Positions 26,499 through 35,388 of a DNA stretch of 64,000 bases are shown in pieces. The stretch comes from Pyrococcus sp. NA2 (GTDB taxonomy: Archaea > Methanobacteriota_B > Thermococci > Thermococcales > Thermococcaceae), in contig NC_015474.1 in the NCBI RefSeq assembly GCF_000211475.1, positions 1,302,001 to 1,366,000 of the forward strand, in the 5' to 3' direction. Below the pieces are notes generated by a model, which was given only the letters and a program-made list of their open reading frames with translations, did not search any database and was not told where the DNA came from. How positions within the stretch are numbered: position 1 is the first letter of the stretch; every line of letters starts with the position of its first letter. The translations under genes and the position numbers were made by a program.

Positions 26499-27352
26499 CG
26501 GAGTAAACCCCCAATAATCTTCTCTTGTTCGTTATCAGGAGTTGCAACCTTCATGAGTATCTCAACTTCCCTTTCCTCAAGCATATCTCTTATGAAGTTC
26601 ATGTACCTTAGGTTCCATGACAACCTGGAATACTTACCTTTGTAGAGGTTAAGAGCTTCCCCTATTTCTTCTTCATTGGGCTCAGACTCCTCGGGGGTTA
26701 ACTTCAGGGTATCCGATAATGAGTCTACTATTGCCTTGTAGATTTCTTTAAGGTTGACCTTCCTTCCTAGCTCTTCTTCCACTGTGGTTACTCTCTTTCT
26801 CCTACTTTCGGTGAACTTCTTGTCGCTTAACTTTTCCCTGCTTATCTTGAGAACCTTCCCTAAAATTGAGAGATCGCTACCTACCAGAAGAGCTCCATGG
26901 ACGAATACCCTGTCGGAAAGCGTTAAGCCTGCTAAGCCTGAAATCTTGAGACCTTTGACTTCTATATCATTCAGTGGTCTATAGTAGACCCCCTCTATCC
27001 CTAGGCTTTCGAGAGCTGAGGATATCGTTTTGCCAACTAGTTTGAAGAGATCGAGAACATTGGTTGCATATTCCTTGCCAGCGACAATTGAATAGTTTAT
27101 ATTGCCTAAGTCATGGTACACCGCTCCTCCACCAGTGAACCTCCTAACGAGCTTCACTCCGTGTTCCTCGAGAGCGTAGCTGTTAACCTCTAGTGCGGCG
27201 CATTGGTGTCTGCCTATTATCACCGCCCTATCATTTCTCCAGAGGCGTAGTGCTGGTCCCTTGTTTATTCTCATGAAAGCTTCCTCGAAGGCGAGGTTGA
27301 AGAATGGATTCTCTGGCCACTCGGCAAATATTACCCTCAAATTTATCACCAA
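26495..27352 (-). CDS. Lipoate-protein ligase A, catalytic subunit
   Basis: The 285-residue BPL/LplA-family protein attaches lipoate (or octanoate) to E2 or GcvH proteins. Signature segments are PFFNLAFEEAFMR, LRLWRNDRAVIIGRHQCAALEVN, VRRFTGGGAVYHDLGNINYS (lipoyl-AMP loop) and DIEVKGLKISGLAG with the catalytic Lys. A GTG at 27352 and a TTG at 27343 (MRVIFAEWP) are both possible starts; GGTGAT favours the TTG. Paired with the separate C-terminal subunit downstream. No lipoylated protein gene is seen in this window, so the target lies elsewhere. Confidence 0.85.
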   Translation of the reverse strand: MVINLRVIFAEWPENPFFNLAFEEAFMRINKGPALRLWRNDRAVIIGRHQCAALEVNSYALEEHGVKLVRRFTGGGAVYHDLGNINYSIVAGKEYATNVLDLFKLVGKTISSALESLGIEGVYYRPLNDIEVKGLKISGLAGLTLSDRVFVHGALLVGSDLSILGKVLKISREKLSDKKFTESRRKRVTTVEEELGRKVNLKEIYKAIVDSLSDTLKLTPEESEPNEEEIGEALNLYKGKYSRLSWNLRYMNFIRDMLEEREVEILMKVATPDNEQEKIIGGLLR

Positions 27353-27885
27353 AGGTAAAATTAAAATAGGAATTAATCAATTTTGCTCTTTATCAATTGT
27401 CATTGTGTTAGATGAGACCCTGGATTTATGTGTATATTTATGTGCATTTAATTGGATATAAGCATCGTTATATCCAAAATTCATGAACAAAAAAGAACAT
27501 TAGGTTCTTGGGAAGGGCCTTTCACAAGTTGATGACTTTTTCCAATGATACCCTGCTTTTCCACCAAACTTTTCTATTACGCTGAAAGGTAGTCACAATA
27601 TAGGATTTTTTACTATTTATAATTATAGTTTTATTCAAAAACAAAAACGTAAAAATTGAAGTATTTTACGTCCCTGCATAGATATATTCAGCTTCTTCTT
27701 ATCGTAATTTTTAACTTTTTAGTATCTTCTCAACAACTTAATATATTAGGAATTAGAGTTCTGAGTACATAAAGTTAGATTATTCTATCCTCAATTTAGA
27801 ATAGTCTTTGTAAATTCTAAAGAGTTTTACTCACAAACTCTTTGCACTGTGCATTATTCTTAATAATGTACTAATGAGCCTCTAA
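27353..27885. other. AT-rich intergenic region, no gene seen
   Basis: About 530 nt contain no reading frame with coding character and no GC-rich hairpin. Long A/T runs dominate, including TTTTTTACTATTTATAATTATAG near 27610. The segment separates lplA from the decayed coding relic at 27886. I found nothing that I can support as a gene or RNA. Confidence 0.5.
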
Positions 27886-28137
27886 TTCAGAATCATTGGA
27901 GAAAAATTGTTACTCTCAGAGAATGAAAAGATAAGGTGCATGCTTGAGGATGAGGACGTCGAGCTCTATAGGAGGGAAGCACTTGGAATGTGATAAAGAA
28001 CGAATTACCGGGCTAATAAACGAGGCCGAAAAAATGCCCTTATCAAAAAAATAAACTCGATTATGCTGATTCGTTTAAAGTTCTAGAGGAAAATTTATCA
28101 GATTATCACAGAGGACATTAAGGATATAGATCATTAA
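27886..28137 (+). pseudogene. Decayed coding relic, family not recognised
   Basis: Three frame-shifted pieces on the + strand read like one degraded helical protein. The first is ENEKIRCMLEDEDVELYRR then a stop, the second resembles ERITGLINEAEKMPLSKK, and the third reads KLDYADSFKVLEENLS then, in a further frame, QIITEDIKDIDH with a stop at 28135-28137. The charged amphipathic character is typical of Pyrococcus proteins, and stops interrupt every frame. No start or promoter is evident. The interpretation as a pseudogene is inference from composition and frame continuity. Confidence 0.4.
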
Positions 28138-28501
28138 GGTAAGGACATGAACAAACAGGACAATTCCAGTGCTCTCCTTTCGGTTGGATAAGAGAAAGAT
28201 TTACCCGTCTACATCTCAATAAATTGCTTTTTAACCAGCTGCTGTGAGAAACCGGAGATTCTACTTTGAAACCCATGCTAATATTGAGGCCTACAAGGAT
28301 ATCACCTAAAAAGGCTAGGGCAAAGTGAGACTCAACAAGATTGTCTGTTGCATCACCATGCAACTCTTTTACTCAAGCTTCTTTTGGCTTGTTCTAAAAG
28401 AAAGAACTCGGTTCGAAATAAATTTGTACCTAAATAAAAAAGAAAAAATACTTACTTAAAGTAAATAGAAAAATTTATAAGGCAAAGTTAGTCAAAATAT
28501 A
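28138..28501. other. Non-coding interval upstream of the secreted-protein gene
   Basis: This 364-nt stretch follows the coding relic. A minus-strand frame across it (28118-28363) shows no family resemblance, no ribosome binding site and unusual Cys/Ser/His content, so I do not call a gene. The last ~60 nt are AT-rich and hold a TATA-like AATTTATAA (28472-28480), placed to serve the gene that follows. Confidence 0.4.
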
Positions 28502-29251
28502 ATGCGAAAACTTCATGGTGGTGAACCTCGTGAAGTGGAAACCATTGTTCGCAGTCCTATTGGGACTGTTGATGATGGAGTAACAGCAGGAAGTGTAGCA
28601 GCAACACCTCAGGACAGTTACATAAGACCCACAAGTGGTTTTGGTCTAGGCTCGTACGTCTCTATATCAATAAAAAATGCCAAACACTATTCCGTTCCAC
28701 TCTACAGTCCCCCAGTTCCTGTCGTTCCTGTAAGAGAACTCGATGTATGGAAAGTTCAAAGGGACAAGTGGTACACCGTTGAGGTAATATACTATAGAAT
28801 CCCTCTCAGTGGGCAGTACCAGTTTATCGTAGCGTTCCCTGAAAGTGCTCAAGTAAACCTCAGAGATGCAACAGACTTAGACGGAAAGAAAATACTTTCA
28901 GATGAGTATAAAAAAGTCGAGTATCTTGGCCCATGGTTAGTGAAAAATAGCTTCCACTTTAAAAAAGAAGGATGGCTGGCTTGGAAGGTTGGTGTTGGGC
29001 TTCCTACGAAGTTCACCAAAAAAGGATGGACCATAATTGCTACCATTGGAACATCAATGTCATCATTTAGCGATTCTGGAAAACTAATAGCTAGTTTCTA
29101 TGGAGTCAAAAAACTAGTCGAGTCCCTTGGCACAAAGTTTACACTAAGTGCCCTTAAAGATTTAGCACTGAGATCCAACTTAGTGGGATTAATAGTCACA
29201 ATAATAGAAACAGGAGTTAATGCAGATGTAGTATTCGTTTATGTGGGGTGA
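28502..29251 (+). CDS. Unknown protein whose signal peptide is out of frame (probable frameshift)
   Basis: The open frame encodes 249 residues from ATG 28502, but its first ~26 residues look non-native. In the +1 frame, the Shine-Dalgarno GGTGGTGA (28517-28524) precedes GTG 28530. That GTG starts a textbook signal peptide (MKWKPLFAVLLGLLMM) ending at a TAA at 28581. Restoring one G in the GATGATGGAG tract near 28577 would join it to GVTAGSVAATPQDSY of the main frame. The rest is beta-rich with a hydrophobic C-terminal region (GLIVTIIETGVNADVVFVYV). So the gene was probably an exported protein now frameshifted, or there is a sequence error. It overlaps two small membrane-protein genes downstream in one cluster. 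Confidence 0.6.
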   Translation: MRKLHGGEPREVETIVRSPIGTVDDGVTAGSVAATPQDSYIRPTSGFGLGSYVSISIKNAKHYSVPLYSPPVPVVPVRELDVWKVQRDKWYTVEVIYYRIPLSGQYQFIVAFPESAQVNLRDATDLDGKKILSDEYKKVEYLGPWLVKNSFHFKKEGWLAWKVGVGLPTKFTKKGWTIIATIGTSMSSFSDSGKLIASFYGVKKLVESLGTKFTLSALKDLALRSNLVGLIVTIIETGVNADVVFVYVG

Positions 29252-29255
29252 TCAT

Positions 29256-29663
29256 ATGCGACCCTCGGGTTTCTTTTTTATTTACTCTTTTCTCTCCATA
29301 GTGTTTCTGGCTGAAGTAACCACTGGCAGTGTAGACGTAGGAAATATCTTGGAAGGTACTATTATATACGCCGTGATAATTCCTTTGGGAGTTGCAGTGA
29401 TACTCCTAACAGTTGCTATAGCATATGAGTATCTAAACTTCGGTAGGGCCAGAGAGTACACACTTAAAGCACCGATGAGGAACTTGCTCAAAACTGCCTG
29501 GTTTCTTGGGATGGGAGTCTTTTTTTCAGTGATTCCCTCCTTAATGGGCCACTACTTGAATCCTATAACTGGGTGGATGCTACTTCCACTTGTAATTTTC
29601 CTTTTGTACAAATTGGACAGAAAAATGGGGGGAAGCAAATGTTCAAGTCACGTCTCTGGATAA
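29256..29663 (+). CDS. Small membrane protein of unknown function
   Basis: The 135-residue product begins with a hydrophobic signal-like segment (PSGFFFIYSFLSIVFLAEVTTG). Two or three further membrane spans follow (IIYAVIIPLGVAVILLTVAIAYEYL; AWFLGMGVFFSVIPSL; GWMLLPLVIFLLYKL). ATG 29241 is in frame, but GGGGTGATC just before ATG 29256 decides for the latter. The upstream frameshifted gene ends 5 nt before this start, and the next gene overlaps it by 25 nt. The three appear co-transcribed. No family recognised. Confidence 0.6.
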   Translation: MRPSGFFFIYSFLSIVFLAEVTTGSVDVGNILEGTIIYAVIIPLGVAVILLTVAIAYEYLNFGRAREYTLKAPMRNLLKTAWFLGMGVFFSVIPSLMGHYLNPITGWMLLPLVIFLLYKLDRKMGGSKCSSHVSG

Positions 29664-30124
29664 AAATCCCAGCTTATGCATGGATGTTTTATTTGCCCCA
29701 GATATTTTCTATTTCAATGTGGGGTGCATTGTTCGGTAATGGAGGACTTTTTCTTATGTTTATTGCATCGAGCATTGGATATCTCATTAGGGGTGTTATG
29801 TTTCTGACATTTCCTTTAATTCTTCTGAAGATCCTTCTAAGATCTCACTTCAAAATGAGCCCTGAAGTTGTAGAGTACTTTAAACCTCTTGCCGTTTATG
29901 GAATCATTGCCTTCCTTATGAGAAGTGCCAATGTCATATTTCCCCAGTTTTCCATTATCAGAGGTATTCTAGAGCAGGGGTTGTTGTTGACTGCCCTTAT
30001 ATTTTCATATTACAAACTTGGGATTATTGTATCCTCTAACTTTCAGGAGAGACAAAGTTTGGTTAAAATAACGGGATTTATGGCTGGAATAGCAACCTGT
30101 CTGATATTTCCTCCTCCACTCTAA
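29639..30124 (+). CDS. Membrane protein of unknown function
   Basis: The 161-residue protein has about four hydrophobic segments, starting with AYAWMFYLPQIFSISMWGALFG and ending GFMAGIATCLIFPPPL. The frame extends upstream to 29573, but the strong GGGGGGA site at ~29629-29635 precedes ATG 29639. It overlaps the previous membrane-protein gene by 25 nt and is the last of the three-gene cluster. I see no catalytic motif. Possibly an accessory, lineage-specific module, as flanking DNA is AT-rich and decayed. Confidence 0.55.
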   Translation: MFKSRLWIKIPAYAWMFYLPQIFSISMWGALFGNGGLFLMFIASSIGYLIRGVMFLTFPLILLKILLRSHFKMSPEVVEYFKPLAVYGIIAFLMRSANVIFPQFSIIRGILEQGLLLTALIFSYYKLGIIVSSNFQERQSLVKITGFMAGIATCLIFPPPL

Positions 30125-30325
30125 ATCCATTTATTTATGTCGAGACATAAACATTGATCTTATCAGCTTAAGGGAATATGCTTCTTGGATATTATCATCA
30201 ATCTCATCACTTTGTCAAAAGATAATTCCAACAGTAACTAAGATATCAAATATCTTTACTGCCTTAAGTTGTAGTATAAGATTGTATTGAGATAACTCAA
30301 ATATAATATTAGAATTTGTGTACAG

Positions 30326-30343
30326 ACGTGAACGTCGTCACGT
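30326..30343. repeat. Short inverted repeat ACGTGA-N6-TCACGT
   Basis: Two perfect 6-nt arms flank a 6-nt spacer (ACGTCG) that itself contains palindromic ACGT. It stands out in a very AT-rich intergenic region, about 420 nt upstream of the binding-protein start. It could be an operator or a small hairpin; no known regulator site is recognised. Confidence 0.4.
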
Positions 30344-30389
30344 ACATCTGTTTCCGTCCAACAGGTCACTAATGTTCGATGCATATATT

Positions 30390-30472
30390 CTATTTGGTTT
30401 GACATTTTTGATCAGATTTTCTTAGTTAAACTTTCTATACCTGGAAATTTGACAAAACGTCAAACCAAATAG
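30390..30472. repeat. 19-nt inverted repeat with 45-nt loop
   Basis: CTATTTGGTTTGACATTTT (30390-30408) is repeated in inverted orientation as AAAACGTCAAACCAAATAG (30454-30472), with one mismatch in 19. The outer flanks (CATATATT / GATATAAT) also roughly match in inverted orientation. Within the right arm, TTTGAC-AAAAC-GTCAAA (30448-30464) is a smaller dyad. The element may be a regulatory hairpin, a small mobile-element relic or an attachment site. Its nature cannot be decided from one copy. Confidence 0.55.
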
Positions 30473-30760
30473 ATATAATTACCAAATGTAAATAAAACTT
30501 GAAGGATTCTAGGGTTTTTTCTAAATTTCTAACCATTAATTAAAGTTTCCAAACTAAAACAAGCGTGAAAACATACCACATCTGCAATTTGCCACTATTC
30601 ACGAAAAGTTTAAAGTAAAATCTGAATTTTCTAAACCAATTTCTAAAAGAGGAGGATTTTCCCCGGTAATTTTTCGCAATACCGAGATCCTTAAATTGAT
30701 TACCAATGCACCTACATATGCCCCACTCTACATATTTGAGGTGTTTGTGGGTGGTGAACC

Positions 30761-33229
30761 ATGAATAGAAAACAGCTAGGATTAATGTTGTTGGTTGTGG
30801 CATTGGGTTTGTTAGTGAGTCCCATTGTTAATCCAGTGGCAGCTCAAGAAAAGAAAACACTAAAGATAGCAATGTACTCAGCAACCGGTTCTCTATTCAT
30901 GGGCGTCTGGAACCCAAGTGCTGCTGGATTCATGGACATATACTCAATGAGGGCTGCAAGTCTTGCCCGAGATGAAGGAGCAGCAGTCTTCGCAATTGAT
31001 CAGGATTATCATCCATACAGGTGTAGGATTTTGGAGGCTGGGGAGAATGTTAGGGTGCCTGAGGATGCTGTGATATTTAATTCAACGAGTAAGGAGTGGG
31101 TTGCTGCTCATGCTGGTGAGGTTGCTCCAACTTATGTTAAGTTCGAGTGCCAGAAGATTTACTTCCACGATGGTCACAAGTTAAGCGTCGCCGACGTAAT
31201 GTACACCTTCGCCTGGGAATGGGAATGGACAACCAAAGACGGACCAAACGACCCATACTACGATCAGAATGAGCATGATGTGAACTCAGAGTTCCTTAGT
31301 AAGATACTTGGTATTCAGGTTATAAGTGAGGACGACAATCACTTCGTGATAGCAATATACCACACCTACACATTTAGACCATACAAGCCCTATGAGGAGT
31401 GGTACTTCACTGTATACCCAATATATCCCTATCCATGGCAGTTGCTGTACGCTATAAGTGAGGTTGTTGCTCACAATCCAAAGTTCTCGTATAGTGAGTC
31501 TACTGAGGAGGTTCAGCAGATTGATATGTTGACGCCTAGTCATGCTAGGGTTGTTATGGAGGAGCTTGAGAGGTTGAAGAAGGAGAAGCCGATTCCGGAC
31601 TTCTTGAAGCCGTACATTTATGACGAGCAGGATGAGTTGAAGGAATACGATGACATTATTAACTTCATAAAGAAGCACAACCACATGTTCATCTCAAATG
31701 GACCCTACATCATCGATGTTTACAAACCAGAAAACCTCTACCTAAGATACGTAAAATTCGACAAGTGGATTCCACCAGAATATGCTGAACAGAAATTCAA
31801 GTTCACACCATACTTCGACGTTATCGAGCTTTATGGAATTCAGAATGAGAACACGATAATTCTCGGTGTTGCAAAGGGAGACTACGACCTATCATGGTAC
31901 TCATTCCCATCATTCAAATTCTCAGCTCTGAGCCAAGAACAGAGAAAGAATGTTGACATGTATGTTGACATCGGTGGATACTGGAGCATTGTTTGGAATC
32001 CTGTGCATGATAAGGATAATCCGTATTTGGTTACGGTGGGTGATAAGAAGTACTTCAACCCATTCGCAATTAGAGAAATAAGATTCGCAATGGAATACCT
32101 AATCAACAGAAACTACATCGTCCAAAACATACTACAAGGATCTGGATACCCAATGTTCCTTCCATGGATAAGCAGAGTTGAGAGCATCTCTGAGAAGATG
32201 CAGTCTGTTGTTGATGCTTTTGGTTTGGATGCGCAGGGTGATGAGGAGTATGCTTTGAAGCTTATTGATGAGGCTATGAGGAAGGCTGCCGAGGATCTAG
32301 CCAAACAGGGTTACAAACTCGAAAAGAAGAACGGAAAATGGTACTTCAACGGAGAACCAATAAAACTCATTGGAATAGGGAGATCCGAGGATGAGAGGAA
32401 GGATGAGGCTTACTACATTGCAAACATACTAAAGAAGGCTGGATTTGATGTGCAGGTCAAGATCGTCGACAGAAGAACGGCGAACCAGATCGTCTATCTA
32501 AGTGATCCAAAGAACTTTGAGTGGAACTTCTACACTGAAGGGTGGATTATCACGGCTACTGTGAAGTTCCCAACGTGGGAAGTGCTTCAGTTCTACACTT
32601 CGGCTTTAGTGGGTCCTGCCATGGTTGGGTGGAAGATAACTCCACAGAACACTCATAGGGCAACGGTTGAGGAAGTTCTCAAGTACTTAGGTGATGGTGA
32701 TATCCAAGCCGGCATTGACGTCCTAGGCTTGGAATACTTCACAAGCGTCGACAAAATCAAACCAATACTCAACTGGACCAATGAGGATATTGGATGGATT
32801 ATCATGGTCATGAACTATAAGAACAGAACGATCAACTCAGAGCCAGAATTATGGGACTTCAGTAAGCTAGGTGCAGCTTTGGGTATCTATGAGAGCTTCA
32901 GAGTATTCACTGCCGAAAACTGGAACTTCTACCTAGTCAATAAGAGGATTAAGTTTAGGGTCATGGATCCTGTGTTAGGCATTGGTCCTGGAATTGTTAT
33001 GAAGAGTGCTTATGTTGCTGAGGCTCCTGAGACGCCTACGAAGACTGAGACTACTACGACGACAACGACTCAGACTCCGTCACCTTCTCCAACGTCATCT
33101 CCAAGTCCAACCTCGCCAACTCAGACTACAACTGCATCGCCAACTGAGACTGGGGGAGGAATTTGTGGCCCAGCAATCCTCATAGCCCTAACAGCAACAC
33201 CACTACTACTAAGAAGAAGGAAACGTTAG
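30761..33229 (+). CDS. ABC transporter substrate-binding protein (family 5) with CGP-CTERM anchor
   Basis: The 822-residue exported protein belongs to the family 5 extracellular solute-binding proteins (oligopeptide/oligosaccharide). It has a signal peptide (residues 1-28), two long alpha/beta lobes, and a Thr/Ser/Pro linker (~residues 755-795). The C-terminal sorting signal GGGICGPAILIALTATPLLLRRRKR is the CGP-CTERM type of Thermococcales. GGTGGTGAACC precedes the ATG. No permease or ATPase genes follow, which is unusual because relatives head five-gene dpp-type operons. Codon choice switches abruptly along the gene between G/T-ending and C/A-ending blocks. A T-rich terminator-like stretch follows the stop. 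Confidence 0.88.
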   Translation: MNRKQLGLMLLVVALGLLVSPIVNPVAAQEKKTLKIAMYSATGSLFMGVWNPSAAGFMDIYSMRAASLARDEGAAVFAIDQDYHPYRCRILEAGENVRVPEDAVIFNSTSKEWVAAHAGEVAPTYVKFECQKIYFHDGHKLSVADVMYTFAWEWEWTTKDGPNDPYYDQNEHDVNSEFLSKILGIQVISEDDNHFVIAIYHTYTFRPYKPYEEWYFTVYPIYPYPWQLLYAISEVVAHNPKFSYSESTEEVQQIDMLTPSHARVVMEELERLKKEKPIPDFLKPYIYDEQDELKEYDDIINFIKKHNHMFISNGPYIIDVYKPENLYLRYVKFDKWIPPEYAEQKFKFTPYFDVIELYGIQNENTIILGVAKGDYDLSWYSFPSFKFSALSQEQRKNVDMYVDIGGYWSIVWNPVHDKDNPYLVTVGDKKYFNPFAIREIRFAMEYLINRNYIVQNILQGSGYPMFLPWISRVESISEKMQSVVDAFGLDAQGDEEYALKLIDEAMRKAAEDLAKQGYKLEKKNGKWYFNGEPIKLIGIGRSEDERKDEAYYIANILKKAGFDVQVKIVDRRTANQIVYLSDPKNFEWNFYTEGWIITATVKFPTWEVLQFYTSALVGPAMVGWKITPQNTHRATVEEVLKYLGDGDIQAGIDVLGLEYFTSVDKIKPILNWTNEDIGWIIMVMNYKNRTINSEPELWDFSKLGAALGIYESFRVFTAENWNFYLVNKRIKFRVMDPVLGIGPGIVMKSAYVAEAPETPTKTETTTTTTTQTPSPSPTSSPSPTSPTQTTTASPTETGGGICGPAILIALTATPLLLRRRKR

Positions 33230-33302
33230 TTTTCCCTTCTACCTTTCTTTTAGGTCAACATTTTTAAATCTTTTATAACCATTTTTCATTATGGTGGCGT
33301 AA

Positions 33303-34166
33303 ATGATTAATCCTGTTGAAGATGTAAGGATGAAACTTGCATTGGGTTCTATCCTGTTAATTCTTTCACCTTTAATTTCCATAATTGGGTTTTTTACGGG
33401 GATAATTGGTTTTATACTCTATTTTATGGCCTTAAGTGAGTGGAAGAAAGTTGATGAGAGGCCCTTAAAATTGGCAATATTCCAAGTCTTCCTGGGCTTC
33501 TTATGGATGATCATCCTGATTTTTGTTTCTCCAACGATAATTAACAGGATTCACTTTGTCAGCGAATCGATGTTCATGTTCTTATATGTGCACTTCCTAA
33601 TTTCATATCCAGTTGTTGCTCTCCTCCTCTATCTGTCAGCTAAGATATCCGAGTATTTCTTTGAAGTTACCGGTGACTATAATTTCAACCTTGCAAAGAG
33701 ACTTTATCTCGTGGCCATACCCCTTTATCCCGCATTCTTACTGGGAACAGTCTTGGGGATCTTTGGGAGAATTGCCGAGATTATTGGTTATTTAAATATG
33801 AAAAAGATTGTGAGGAGGCCTGGTGGATACAACATAAGACTGAGAGATGCTCTTGGCATTGTTGCCACGGTTCCCCTAACCATCTTGCTAGTATTAATGA
33901 TTGCTCCTAATTACATAATTGAAGTCGAGAAGGGAGATGTTGGAGTCTTAGTTGAAGAGGACAATGGTGTTTACAATGTGATCGTTTATTGTAGGGCCTG
34001 TTATATTGACGAGGTCATATTCGAGAACGAGTCCATCTATTCTAAATATCGGGGTAGCTACGTTGTTATAAACGGAATTCAATATGTTAAGGTTTCAACA
34101 CCGAGAATACCAAGGTACGTGGAGGTGAAGGTTGGACCCTCTTATGTTCACTTTGACTTACACTAA
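33303..34166 (+). CDS. DUF996-like membrane protein
   Basis: The 287-residue protein has about six hydrophobic segments. The opening KLALGSILLILSPLISIIGFFTGIIGFILYFMALSEWKK resembles DUF996 membrane proteins of archaea. A C-terminal extracytoplasmic domain of ~75 residues contains a CRAC pair and beta strands (GVYNVIVYCRACYIDEV). GGTGG lies 6 nt before the ATG. It ends 40 nt before mpgS; whether they are co-transcribed is uncertain. Function unknown. Confidence 0.65.
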   Translation: MINPVEDVRMKLALGSILLILSPLISIIGFFTGIIGFILYFMALSEWKKVDERPLKLAIFQVFLGFLWMIILIFVSPTIINRIHFVSESMFMFLYVHFLISYPVVALLLYLSAKISEYFFEVTGDYNFNLAKRLYLVAIPLYPAFLLGTVLGIFGRIAEIIGYLNMKKIVRRPGGYNIRLRDALGIVATVPLTILLVLMIAPNYIIEVEKGDVGVLVEEDNGVYNVIVYCRACYIDEVIFENESIYSKYRGSYVVINGIQYVKVSTPRIPRYVEVKVGPSYVHFDLH

Positions 34167-34206
34167 GGTTATTAAAATGTGACGGGATCTTATTATGGTG
34201 GGATAG

Positions 34207-35388
34207 ATGCTCTTGGAGGCTCCCGTTTATAAGGAGATATTTGGGGCTGTTACCATACATGAGGTTCAAAAGGTAATAAAGATGGATACGGAGACTGAGG
34301 AGGTTCCCATTTATACGATAAGCAACATCCCCAGGGAAAAGATATACAAATTGCTTGGAGAGATGGCAGTTATTGTCCCGATGAAGAATGAGAAGTTGCA
34401 CTTAATTGATGGCGTTCTTAAGGCGATTCCTCATAAGTGTCCAATTATAATTGTCTCAAATAGCAAGAGGGAGGGGCCAAACAGGTATAAGCTTGAAGTT
34501 GATTTGATTAGGCATTTCTATAATCTGACCCATTCTAAGATCATGATGATACACCAGAGGGATCCTGGACTTGCCAAGGCCTTCAGCGAAGTTGGCTATA
34601 CGGATATTCTCGAGGACGGAAAAGTTAGGAGTGGGAAGGGGGAGGGAATGCTGATAGGAATCCTTCTGGCAAAGGCGATTGGAGCTAAGTACATTGGATT
34701 CGTTGATGCCGACAATTACATTCCTGGTTCAGTTAACGAGTATGTAAAGGATTACGCCGCTGGATTTCTCATGAGTGAGAGTGAGTATGCGATGGTTAGG
34801 CTTCACTGGAGGCACAAGCCAAAGGTGACTAGGGGGACTCTATATTTCAAGAAATGGGGAAGGGTAAGTGAGATCACGAATTATTATCTAAACTTGCTGA
34901 TAAGTGAGCACACGGCGTTTGAGACAACGATAATGGTCACTGGAAATGCTGGAGAGCATGCGATGAGCATGAAGTTAGCTGAAATAATGCCATTCTCCAC
35001 TGGTTACTCGGTGGAGCCATATGAGATTGTTTACCTTCTTGAGAGGTTTGGTAAGTGGGAAAACGTTGAGGAATTCAAGGATGTATTTGATCAGGGGATT
35101 GAGATATTCCAAATAGAGACCCTAAATCCTCACTTTCACGAGGACAAGGGAAAGGAGCATGTAAAAGAGATGATACTACTGAGTTTAGCTACAATCTATC
35201 ATTCAAAGCTTGCAACCGAAAACTTAAAGAAAAGGATTTTGAGGGATCTCAAGGAACATGGAATTATCAAGGAGAATGAAGAACCTCCCAAGCCACTAAT
35301 CATGAGGCCGATCAAGGATATTCCAATCAAGGAATGGATGGAGACGGTTGAGAATTATTCAGAAACTCTCCTGAGGTTTGAGCTATGA
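34207..35388 (+). CDS. mpgS: Mannosyl-3-phosphoglycerate synthase
   Basis: The 393-residue GT-A enzyme joins GDP-mannose and 3-phosphoglycerate to mannosyl-3-phosphoglycerate. This is the first committed step to the compatible solute mannosylglycerate. Sequence and length closely match the characterised P. horikoshii enzyme. The metal-binding DAD lies in [11 protein letters not shown] (near residue 165); [14 protein letters not shown] and [12 protein letters not shown] form the nucleotide-sugar pocket. It heads a tightly coupled operon (4-nt overlap with mpgP). A TTATTAAAATG box about 40 nt upstream is a likely promoter. Confidence 0.96.
   Translation: MLLEAPVYKEIFGAVTIHEVQKVIKMDTETEEVPIYTISNIPREKIYKLLGEMAVIVPMKNEKLHLIDGVLKAIPHKCPIIIVSNSKREGPNRYKLEVDLIRHFYNLTHSKIMMIHQRDPGLAKAFSEVGYTDILEDGKVRSGKGEGMLIGILLAKAIGAKYIGFVDADNYIPGSVNEYVKDYAAGFLMSESEYAMVRLHWRHKPKVTRGTLYFKKWGRVSEITNYYLNLLISEHTAFETTIMVTGNAGEHAMSMKLAEIMPFSTGYSVEPYEIVYLLERFGKWENVEEFKDVFDQGIEIFQIETLNPHFHEDKGKEHVKEMILLSLATIYHSKLATENLKKRILRDLKEHGIIKENEEPPKPLIMRPIKDIPIKEWMETVENYSETLLRFEL

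Larger units (their letters stand above)
30125..30760. other. 636-nt intergenic region with inverted repeats and promoter
   Basis: No gene is supported here. The region holds two inverted repeats (described separately) and long AT-rich tracts. It also has GGTGGTGAACC just before the start of the binding-protein gene at 30761. A minus-strand frame at 30540-30803 lacks a ribosome site and coding character. The promoter for the highly expressed-looking binding protein probably lies in the last 200 nt. Confidence 0.45.

Noticed and set aside
27510-27600. TTGATGA ... CTGA pattern suggesting a third C/D box RNA
   Set aside because: Box C deviates at the first base, no D'/C' pair is clear and the flanks do not form a terminal stem.
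28118-28363. 81-codon minus-strand frame with Cys/His residues
   Set aside because: No ribosome binding site, composition unlike Pyrococcus proteins, and it crosses the coding relic; I saw no family resemblance.
30150-30240. Minus-strand GTGATGA / TTGATGA / CTGA pattern
   Set aside because: The two C-like boxes are adjacent and no D' box or stem is present, so it does not make a C/D RNA.
30761-33229. Reading the binding protein as a complete dpp-type transport operon
   Set aside because: No permease or ATPase gene follows; the next gene is an unrelated membrane protein.
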